Part shown: in pieces, positions 25,628 to 32,954 of the stretch
Position numbering within the stretch: the first letter of the stretch is position 1
Layout of the letters: the number at the start of each line of letters is the position of its first letter
NCBI GenBank assembly: GCA_020060215.1
Contig: JAGVAP010000011.1
Coordinates: 1-64,000, forward strand
From: Deltaproteobacteria bacterium
GTDB taxonomy: Bacteria > Desulfobacterota > DSM-4660 > Desulfatiglandales > HGW-15
DNA: 64,000 nt
Direction of reading: 5' to 3'
The notes under the pieces: generated by a model
Databases searched by the model: none
What the model was told of the DNA's origin: nothing
The model's input: the letters and a program-made list of their open reading frames with translations, nothing else
Made by a program: the position numbers and the translations under genes

Positions 25628-27586
25628 ATGGCACGCAATCTGACGCGAAAGATCCTGGAAGACCACCTGGTAGAGGGGGAGCTGATCCCCGGGCAGGAGA
25701 TCGCCGTGAAGATCGATCAGACCCTCCTGCAGGACGCCACGGGGACCGTGGCCATGCTGGAGTTCGAGGCCCTGAACATGGAGAGGGTGAAGGTGGGGCT
25801 GGCTGTCCAATATGTAGACCACAACATCCTCCAGACGAACAGCCATAACGCAGACGACCACGTCTACCTGCAGAGCGCATCCGCCCGGTACGGGATCCAT
25901 TACAGCCCCCCGGGAAACGGCATCTCCCACCAGGCCCACATGGAACGGTTCGGCGTCCCGGGCATGACCTTGCTCGGGTCCGACAGCCACACGCCGGGGG
26001 CGGCGGGGGTCTCCATGCTCGGAATCGGCGCGGGCGGGCTCGACGTGGCCCTGGCGATGGCCGGAATGCCCTATCACATGCCCTGTCCCGTGGTCCTGGG
26101 GGTGCGGCTTACAGGGGAGCTTCCGGACTGGGTGAGCGCAAAGGACGTGATCCTGGAGATGCTCCGAAGATACGGTGTCAAGGGGTGTGTCGGGAAGGTC
26201 GTGGAGTACTACGGCCCCGGTGTTCGATCCCTCTCCGCGACGGACCGGGAGACCATCGGGAACATGGGGACCGAGCTGGGCGCCACCAGCAGCATCTTCC
26301 CGTCCGACGAACGGACCCGGGTCTATCTGGAATCGCAGAATCGGGGGGGGGCCTGGAAGGAGCTCTTTGCGGATGAAGGGGCCGACTACGACGAGCACGA
26401 CGAGATCGATCTGACCAAAGTGGAGCCCCTGATCGCGATGCCGTCTTCTCCGGGCAATGTGGTGCCGGTCACCAAGGTGGCGGGGCTGCCGGTGGAGCAG
26501 GTCATTGTGGGGAGCAGCGTCAATTCCTCGTACCGGGACCTGATGGTCGTGGCGAGGACGGTGGAAGGCCGGCATTGCCATCCTCGCGTCTCCTTTCACG
26601 TCAACCCCGGGAGCAGGCAGGTCATGGAAAACGTGGCCCACACCGGAGGGATGCTTCCCCTCCTCCGCAGCGGGGCGCGGATCCACGAGTCCGGCTGTCT
26701 GGGGTGCATCGGCATGGGGCAGGCCCCCGGGACCGGCCAGGTGAGCCTGAGGACCTTCCCGAGGAATTTCCCCGGACGCTCCGGCACCAAGGACGATCAG
26801 GTCTACCTGTGTTCGCCGGAGACCGCTGCCGCCGCCGCCCTCAGAGGCGTGATCACCGATCCCAGGGAGCTCGGAAAGGAGATGGCCTACCCCAGGATCG
26901 AGGACCCCGAGAGGTACCTCATCGACGAGGAGTCCATCATCTCCCCGTCCGAAGATCTGAAGGAGACGGATGTCTTGAGGGGGCCGAACATCCGCCCGCT
27001 GCCCCATATGGAGCCCCTGCCGCAGACGCTCGCTGCGGAGGTGGCGATCAGGGTCGGCGACAATATCAGCACGGATACGATCATGCCTGCCGGCAGCAGG
27101 GTGCTCCCCTTCCGCTCCAACATCGAGGCGCTCAGCGAGTTCGTGTTCTACCAGATCGATCCCGAATTCCACAGGACCTGCAAGAAGCTGGGAACGGCGG
27201 CCGTCATAGGAGGGGAGAACTACGGACAGGGATCGAGCCGGGAGCATGCCGCCCTTGCGCCGAGACATCTGGGGGTCCGAGTGAAGATCGCGAAGGGCTT
27301 CGCCAGGATCCATAAGGCCAACCTCTGCAACTACGGGATCCTTCCGCTGGTCTTCAAGGACCCCGCTGATTATGAGTCGATCCAGGAAGGGGACAGGATC
27401 GTGCTCTCGGATATCCGGAACCGGATATCGCGGGGGGATACGGAGATCCCGGTCGAGGTCGGGGAGAGGAAGATCATGACCGTCCTCGATGTATCGGAGC
27501 GCCAGAGAAAACACCTTCTCGCGGGGGGCACCCTGAACCATGTGCGAAATGAATTGAATGTGGACCTGGGCAAGGTGATGAAGTGA
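25628..27586 (+). CDS. acn: Aconitate hydratase (short, Aquifex-type)
   Basis: [4Fe-4S] dehydratase interconverting citrate and isocitrate. Length 652 residues, matching the short bacterial class rather than the roughly 900-residue AcnA. LGSDSHTPGAAGVSMLGIGAGG is the substrate/cluster signature, SGCLGCIGMG supplies paired cluster Cys, and the swivel domain has GENYGQGSSREHAAL. ATG 25628 has GAGAGG 7 bases upstream; the ATG at 25604 is less well placed. It precedes citrate synthase across a hairpin-forming REP pair. Confidence 0.92.
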   Translation: MARNLTRKILEDHLVEGELIPGQEIAVKIDQTLLQDATGTVAMLEFEALNMERVKVGLAVQYVDHNILQTNSHNADDHVYLQSASARYGIHYSPPGNGISHQAHMERFGVPGMTLLGSDSHTPGAAGVSMLGIGAGGLDVALAMAGMPYHMPCPVVLGVRLTGELPDWVSAKDVILEMLRRYGVKGCVGKVVEYYGPGVRSLSATDRETIGNMGTELGATSSIFPSDERTRVYLESQNRGGAWKELFADEGADYDEHDEIDLTKVEPLIAMPSSPGNVVPVTKVAGLPVEQVIVGSSVNSSYRDLMVVARTVEGRHCHPRVSFHVNPGSRQVMENVAHTGGMLPLLRSGARIHESGCLGCIGMGQAPGTGQVSLRTFPRNFPGRSGTKDDQVYLCSPETAAAAALRGVITDPRELGKEMAYPRIEDPERYLIDEESIISPSEDLKETDVLRGPNIRPLPHMEPLPQTLAAEVAIRVGDNISTDTIMPAGSRVLPFRSNIEALSEFVFYQIDPEFHRTCKKLGTAAVIGGENYGQGSSREHAALAPRHLGVRVKIAKGFARIHKANLCNYGILPLVFKDPADYESIQEGDRIVLSDIRNRISRGDTEIPVEVGERKIMTVLDVSERQRKHLLAGGTLNHVRNELNVDLGKVMK

Positions 27587-27615
27587 GCAAGACGGCCGGG
27601 ATTTGAAGTCTCGGG

Positions 27616-27709
27616 GGATGGGTGGAGCGAAGCGAAACCCGTCGATTCGGGACGCGGTGGGACGCAAACCTCTAGAAAGATGGGTTTCGCTTCGCTCCAC
27701 CCATCCTAC
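27616..27709. repeat. Inverted pair of GTAGGATGGGTGG-family REP-like elements
   Basis: GGATGGGTGGAGCGAAGCGA at 27616-27635 (continuing to 27642) is mirrored by ATGGGTTTCGCTTCGCTCCA at 27680-27699 (to 27709). The arms enclose about 37 bases and would give a long stem in the acn-gltA spacer. Confidence 0.85.
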
Positions 27710-27768
27710 ACGCCCATGGTTGATTATCCGGCGAAGCGCATGCGGCGAACCTCAGGGGAGGAGGCAAA

Positions 27769-28950
27769 ATGGCTGAATACGTGAACGTGAAGAACACGGG
27801 ACTCCGCGGGATCCCGGTGGCGGACACCAAGATCAGTTTCATCGATGGAGAGAAGGGCATCCTGATCTATCGGGGGTTCCGCATCGAGGAGCTTGCGGAA
27901 AGGGCGACCTTCCTGGAAGTGGCCTATCTCCTTCTCAACGGCCAGTTGCCTTCCGCGGAAACCCTCAAGGATTTTGAAGAGCGCACCGCAAAGGCGAGAC
28001 CCCTCCCGGGCTACATCCTGGAGTGCTTCCGGCGATTACCCAAGGAGGCGCATCCCATGGATGTGCTTCAGGCGACCGTTCCCCTCCTGGCCATGGCCGA
28101 CCCGGATCTCGGAAAGGAATCCAGGGAGGCCCATGTGAACATGGCGGTTCGGCTCATAGCCCGGTTTCCCACAGCGGTAGCGGCCTGGCACCGGATCAGG
28201 CAGGGACTCGATCCCCTGGAACCCGATCCGTCCCTTTCGCATGCGGCGGATCTCCTGCGCCAGCTTCACGGCAAGATGCCGGATGAGGAGATGGCCCGGG
28301 CGATGGATGTGTGCCTCATCCTCCACGCGGACCACACCTTCAATGCCTCGACCTTTGCATGCAGGGAAGTGGCCTCCACCAGGGCGCATATGTATGCGGG
28401 GGTGACCGCCGGGATCGGGGCCCTTTCCGGGAGCCTGCACGGGGGCGCCAATGCAGAGGTCATGAAGATGCTGCTCGAGCTTGAAACGGAAAAGGATATT
28501 CCGGGATGGGTAAAGAAACAGCTGGAGAGCGGGAATCGGATCATGGGCATGGGTCACGCGGTCTACAAGACCATGGACCCGAGGGCAAAATACCTGAAGG
28601 AGATGGGTTGGCGGCTCGGCCGCAAGACTGGACAGGCGCAGTGGCCCGCCCTCTCGGCCCAGGTGGAGGAAGCCGGCCTGAAGGAGTTCGCAGCGCGCGG
28701 GAAGACGGAGATCCAGCCCAACGTGGATTTTTTCAGCGCCCCGGTTTACCACATCATGGGCGTTCCCAGGGACCTCATGACCCCCATCTTCGCCATCTCC
28801 CGCGTATCCGGGTGGTGCAGCCACATCATCGAGGAAAAGTTCGCAGAGGCCCAGGAGAAGCCCCAGCTCTACAGGCCCCAGGCCGAGTACGTGGGCCGTT
28901 ACTGCGGCCTGATGGGATGTGAGTGGGAACCCGTGGAGGCGAGGAGTTAA
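27769..28950 (+). CDS. gltA: Citrate synthase
   Basis: Condenses acetyl-CoA and oxaloacetate, or cleaves citrate if run in reverse. 393 residues of the small bacterial type. HADHTFNASTFACREVAST gives one catalytic His, SLHGGANAEVMKMLL the second, GMGHAVYKTMDPRAKYL the third motif, and NVDFFSAPVY the catalytic Asp. All active-site residues are seen. AGGGGAGGAGG lies before the start. It closes the sdhA-sdhB-acn-gltA group. Confidence 0.95.
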   Translation: MAEYVNVKNTGLRGIPVADTKISFIDGEKGILIYRGFRIEELAERATFLEVAYLLLNGQLPSAETLKDFEERTAKARPLPGYILECFRRLPKEAHPMDVLQATVPLLAMADPDLGKESREAHVNMAVRLIARFPTAVAAWHRIRQGLDPLEPDPSLSHAADLLRQLHGKMPDEEMARAMDVCLILHADHTFNASTFACREVASTRAHMYAGVTAGIGALSGSLHGGANAEVMKMLLELETEKDIPGWVKKQLESGNRIMGMGHAVYKTMDPRAKYLKEMGWRLGRKTGQAQWPALSAQVEEAGLKEFAARGKTEIQPNVDFFSAPVYHIMGVPRDLMTPIFAISRVSGWCSHIIEEKFAEAQEKPQLYRPQAEYVGRYCGLMGCEWEPVEARS

Positions 28951-29002
28951 AGAGGTTCATTGTACCTTCCACGGTCCGGCACCTCTTGTGGGGGGACCCG
29001 CC

Positions 29003-29042
29003 AGAGGTTCTACCGATCCGGCGGGAAGCAGCACAGGGTTCA
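29003..29042. repeat. 40-bp repeated element (copy 2 of 2)
   Basis: Identical over 40 bases to 24650-24689. It follows gltA by 52 bases; the rest of the spacer to 29187 shows nothing clear. Confidence 0.9.
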
Positions 29043-29187
29043 TCGCTCAGGGTTCGCTCACCTGCCTAACCTCCTTTAATCACATCATTTTCCCCATTAA
29101 ATACAGGATCTCCCCCATTTCGAAGAAACGGATCATCACTTAACTTGGTCCTTACCGCTGCGTTCGAAAAAAGTGAGGTGATGAGCT

Positions 29188-29553
29188 TTGGAGAAGAAGA
29201 AAGTCCCGGTGATTCAAGAAGAGGTGAAGGTCGGGAAGCGCCCGAAGAGGAGCGGTGTCCTTAGGGTCCGGAAGAGAGTCCACGACCGGGAGGAGCTCGT
29301 GGAGCAACCCCTCCTGAAAGAGGAGGCTGTGGTCACGCGAGTCCCTGTGAACCGCTACCTGGAAACACCTGCGGAAATCCGTGAGGAGGACGGGGTGATC
29401 ATCGTTCCTCTCATGGAGGAGGTGGCGGTCGTGGAGAAACGATTGCTGCTCAAGGAAGAGATCCGCATCCAAAGAAGAAAGATGGAAGTGCGCGAGCATC
29501 AGAAGATCGTCTTGAGGAGTGAAGAGGCAGTGATCGAGCACAGCGGGAAATAG
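29188..29553 (+). CDS. DUF2382 (YsnF/AvaK) domain protein
   Basis: Small charged protein, 121 residues, made almost wholly of a DUF2382 domain: alternating Glu/Lys/Arg beta-strand-like segments such as EEVKVGKRPKRSGVLRVRK, REELVEQPLLKEEAVVTRVP and VVEKRLLLKEEIRI. The family is linked to general stress responses; no catalytic role is known. The start is TTG with AGGTGAT 6 bases upstream; no ATG or GTG fits better. The next gene, 19 bases on, has the same domain fused to a stress domain. Confidence 0.8.
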   Translation: MEKKKVPVIQEEVKVGKRPKRSGVLRVRKRVHDREELVEQPLLKEEAVVTRVPVNRYLETPAEIREEDGVIIVPLMEEVAVVEKRLLLKEEIRIQRRKMEVREHQKIVLRSEEAVIEHSGK

Positions 29554-29572
29554 ATCATGAGAGGTTCAGGGT

Positions 29573-30472
29573 ATGAGAACAATCGTAGGATTTTTTGACA
29601 AATACAAGGAAGCGGAGGGGCTTGTGAACGCCCTGGTGGAGCGCGGCTTCAACCGGGAGAATATCGATCTTGGCAGGACGGCCAAGGGGGAATCCGTGAA
29701 AGGGAAAAAGAGAGAAGGTTTTTTCGATTGGCTCTTCGGTTCTCCTGAGGAAAAGCATGAAGCTGTAAGGGGATACTACCCCGAGGGCCCGCACGGGGAA
29801 GAGGCCTATGTGGCCGTTTATGCGAGCGACACAGAAGCCATGCTCGCGCGGGACATCATGAGCAACCATGGCGTCGCGGACATAGAGGAGCGGTCGGAGG
29901 ATTGGATGGAGCCCGGTCGTTTTCGAGAAAGAGGCCCGTTGGGCATGGGAGCCGAGGGCGTTCTCCCGATCGCCGAGGAAGAAGTACGGGTTGGGAAGAG
30001 GGAGATCCCGAAGGGTAAGGTCCGCGTGACCAGCCATGTGACCGAGACGCCGGTGGAGGAGGATGTCCGTTTGAGGGAAGAACACGCCAAGGTCGAGCGG
30101 CGGCCCGTGGACCGGCCTCTTTCGGAGGCGGATAAGGAAGCCGCCTTCAGGGAGACTTCCTTTGAGGTCCACGAGACCGCCGAAGAGCCTGTGGTCTCGA
30201 AAGAGGCCAGGGTGAAGGAGGAAGTGATCATCGGCAAGGAGGAGACGGAGAGGATCGAGAGGGTTCGCGAGACCGCCAGACGCACGGATGTGGAGATCGA
30301 GGAAGAGGAGCTCGGAACGTACTCTGATCGGCTCAGAGAAGACATGCGGTTCAGGGGGAAGCGCTGGGCCGATATCGAAGAGGATGTCCGGGCGGACTGG
30401 GAGAGAGATCGTCCTGGGACCTGGAGCCGGTATCGGGATCCTCTGCGCCGTCGTTGGGAAGTGCGTGAATAG
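29573..30472 (+). CDS. YflT-like stress domain protein with C-terminal DUF2382
   Basis: 299 residues. Residues 1 to about 100 resemble the heat-induced stress protein YflT domain (TIVGFFDKYKEAEGLVNALVERGF at the start, VAVYASDTEAMLARDIMSNHG later). DUF2382 follows at about 130-240 (EEEVRVGKREIPKGKVRV, PVEEDVRLREEHAKVERRPVDRP). The tail is highly charged, ending in Trp/Arg-rich sequence. Likely an envelope or general stress protein; function not established. Same operon as the preceding gene. Confidence 0.82.
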   Translation: MRTIVGFFDKYKEAEGLVNALVERGFNRENIDLGRTAKGESVKGKKREGFFDWLFGSPEEKHEAVRGYYPEGPHGEEAYVAVYASDTEAMLARDIMSNHGVADIEERSEDWMEPGRFRERGPLGMGAEGVLPIAEEEVRVGKREIPKGKVRVTSHVTETPVEEDVRLREEHAKVERRPVDRPLSEADKEAAFRETSFEVHETAEEPVVSKEARVKEEVIIGKEETERIERVRETARRTDVEIEEEELGTYSDRLREDMRFRGKRWADIEEDVRADWERDRPGTWSRYRDPLRRRWEVRE

Positions 30473-30808
30473 GTGTGCTGCCCGGCCGGGGGGGAATGTG
30501 GCCCCCCCGGCTCCCCTTGCTCCCGCCCGGTTTTCCACCGTGCCGTTTTCGACGGGGGTCCGCCCGGTCGCCGGGTCGCTCCGGAAGACGTCTCTGGTCC
30601 TCCACCGACCACCCTGCCTGTGAATCCAATCCCCTGAATACGTCAAAAACCCAACAGGTCGACGCATCGCTCCCGTTCTGAAGGGTCCTCCAGGCCTTCT
30701 CCACAGCCGAAATCGACCTCCTTCAAGGCAGTAGAACCCATCCACCCGCCGAACTTCCGGAGGAACCGGAAAGGCATCAATCTTGCTTTCCAGATAAAGA
30801 GCACAGGT
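30473..30808. other. Gene-free spacer
   Basis: Apart from the GC hairpin at 30485-30511, nothing recognisable. No clear promoter for the following kinase was found by eye. Confidence 0.6.
30485..30511 (+). terminator. GC-rich hairpin, possible terminator of the DUF2382 operon
   Basis: Perfect 10-base stem GCCGGGGGGG / CCCCCCCGGC with a 7-base loop, 13 bases after the stop codon. No T-run follows, so intrinsic termination is doubtful; transcript protection is the alternative. Confidence 0.45.
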
Positions 30809-32941
30809 ATGCGCCGGATCGTCCCGCCCGGATTCTCCCTGAATTCTCCGGACCGGAGGTTGAACGAGAATAGAACGACCATGCACCTTTCGATTCCGAC
30901 ATATGAATCAGATCAGACGTTCCCTGAGCGGGCCGCCCCTGGAAATCCATTGAATTCGGAAACCATAAGGCTCAAGATCAACCCGGTTACCCTCGCCTTT
31001 CGAGAGGAACAGGCCGATCTCGAGGCTCTCTTCCACCAGAATTATTTCAGGACCAACCTCGGGCACATGAGACTGGCCATGTCCATGGCTGCGTTGTTCT
31101 ACGGGCTCGCCGGGCTGGTGGAAAACACCTTCCTGCCCAGTGCATCCATGGCCATATGGGTGATCCGGTATGGGGTCGTGGTTCCGCTGTTCATCCTTGG
31201 CGTCTTCTTTTCCTTCACGCGCCATTATGAAAAATGCTGGTATGCCCTCTCATGCTTCTACATCCTGGCATCCGGGGGCGGCTTCGTCACGATGATCATT
31301 CTGGGGCCAAAGCCCGAGATCTATTCGTACTACGTAGGAGTGATCATTTGTCTGTTCTTCGGCTACACCTTTGCGCGGGAGAGGTTTATCCATGCCTCCC
31401 TTGCCGGCTGCATGGTTTCGACATTCTATGTGGCGGCGTCGATTTCAGTCGACACCCCCGTCAGGGATTTTCTTCATGGTATCCAGTACATTTTCATCGC
31501 GAATTCTCTGGGAATGATGACCTGCTACTACATCGAATACTCGGCGCGCAGGGACTTTCTCCTGGTCCACCTCTACCAGGAGGAACGGGAAAAGGTCGAG
31601 GCGGCGAATCTGAGGCTGGAAAAACGGGTGGAAGAGCGAACCGCGGATCTGACCTCCGCGAACCGGCGTCTGGTGGAAGAGATGGAGGCCCACAGGAGGG
31701 CTGAAAAACAGAAGGAGGAACTCGAATCGAGCCTGCGGCGCGCCCAGAAGATGGAATCCCTCGGAACCCTGGCAGGGGGGGTGGCCCATGACCTCAACAA
31801 CATCCTCTCCGGTGTTGTCAGCTACCCGGACCTGCTGTTGAGCGTGATCCCTAAAGACGACCCCTTCAGGGACTCCATTTCCCTCATCAAGAAATCCGGA
31901 GAAAAAGCGGCGGCCATCGTTCAGGATCTGTTGACCCTTGCCCGCCGGGGGGTAGCCATCTTTTCGGTCGTCAACCTGAATACGATCATCGATGAGTACA
32001 TCGGGAGTCCGGAATTCAGGAGACTGCAGGCCCATCACCCGAATGTGGAGTGCGACCTGAAGTTGGAGCCCCGATTGCGGAATGTCCTGGGGTCGCCGGT
32101 ACACCTGTCCAAGACGATCATGAACCTCGTATCGAATGCAGCCGAAGCCATGCCGGAGGGGGGCACGATCGAGATCCGCACGGGGGAAAGGGAAATCAAG
32201 GGCCCGGTAAGCGGCTGTCCGGATCTCAAGGCCGGTTGCTACGCCGCCGTAACCGTTTCGGACACCGGCGTGGGGATCCCCCCGGAGGATCTGGAAAAGA
32301 TATTCGAACCGTTCTATTCCAAGAAGGTCCTGGGGCGCAGCGGGACGGGTCTGGGGATGGCCGTGGTGTGGGGAACGGTTCATGACCATCATGGGTTCAT
32401 CGATGTCAAGAGCGTGCCCGGAAAGGGTACCACGTTTGAGCTGTATTTCCCTTCTACGGATCAGCCGATACGTGCTGAAAAGGAACGGATTCCGATCGAC
32501 CGCTACAAGGGCGAAGGCGAGTCCGTCCTGATCGTCGACGATGTCCGGGAACAGAGGGAAATCGCGTGCCAGATGCTGACCAGCCTGGGTTATTGCGTCA
32601 CCGCCCTGCAGAGCGGGGAGGCGGCTGTAGAATACATGAGGAGCCATTCAGTCGACCTGATCGTCCTGGATATGATCATGGATCCGGGGATCGACGGGCT
32701 TGAAACCTACCGGCAGATCATCGAACAACACCCCGGCCAGAGAGCCGTCATCGCAAGCGGCTTTTCCGAGACCCGGCGCGTCGCCGAACTGCAGGAGCTG
32801 GGGGCGGGTGAATACATCCGCAAGCCCTACAGCGTGGAAAAGCTTGGCGTGGCCGTCAAGAAGGCCCTCACCGGTCGGCCAGGGGGGCCACCGGAGCTTC
32901 ATCATCGGTCTGAAGCCGGTTCATCACACCAAGGGTGCTAA
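30809..32941 (+). CDS. Membrane hybrid histidine kinase with receiver domain
   Basis: Sensor kinase, 710 residues. About five to six hydrophobic segments (residues about 85-235) carry no recognised sensor domain. A coiled coil follows (EKVEAANLRLEKRVEERT), then HisKA with the phospho-His in GGVAHDLNNILSG, HATPase with NLVSNAAEAM, DTGVGIP and GTGLGMAVV, and a C-terminal receiver (VLIVDD; phospho-acceptor Asp in VLDMIMDPG; Lys in IRKPY). A later ATG at 30881 is possible. The stop TAA overlaps the Shine-Dalgarno of the PKS gene 13 bases downstream, so the two are almost certainly co-transcribed. No DNA-binding regulator is nearby. Confidence 0.88.
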   Translation: MRRIVPPGFSLNSPDRRLNENRTTMHLSIPTYESDQTFPERAAPGNPLNSETIRLKINPVTLAFREEQADLEALFHQNYFRTNLGHMRLAMSMAALFYGLAGLVENTFLPSASMAIWVIRYGVVVPLFILGVFFSFTRHYEKCWYALSCFYILASGGGFVTMIILGPKPEIYSYYVGVIICLFFGYTFARERFIHASLAGCMVSTFYVAASISVDTPVRDFLHGIQYIFIANSLGMMTCYYIEYSARRDFLLVHLYQEEREKVEAANLRLEKRVEERTADLTSANRRLVEEMEAHRRAEKQKEELESSLRRAQKMESLGTLAGGVAHDLNNILSGVVSYPDLLLSVIPKDDPFRDSISLIKKSGEKAAAIVQDLLTLARRGVAIFSVVNLNTIIDEYIGSPEFRRLQAHHPNVECDLKLEPRLRNVLGSPVHLSKTIMNLVSNAAEAMPEGGTIEIRTGEREIKGPVSGCPDLKAGCYAAVTVSDTGVGIPPEDLEKIFEPFYSKKVLGRSGTGLGMAVVWGTVHDHHGFIDVKSVPGKGTTFELYFPSTDQPIRAEKERIPIDRYKGEGESVLIVDDVREQREIACQMLTSLGYCVTALQSGEAAVEYMRSHSVDLIVLDMIMDPGIDGLETYRQIIEQHPGQRAVIASGFSETRRVAELQELGAGEYIRKPYSVEKLGVAVKKALTGRPGGPPELHHRSEAGSSHQGC

Positions 32942-32954
32942 GGAGACCTCTATC

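Noticed and set aside
25475..27700. 741-codon open frame on the minus strand under acn
   Set aside because: Same reason: GC-rich antisense frame with no recognisable motif, opposite an intact aconitase.
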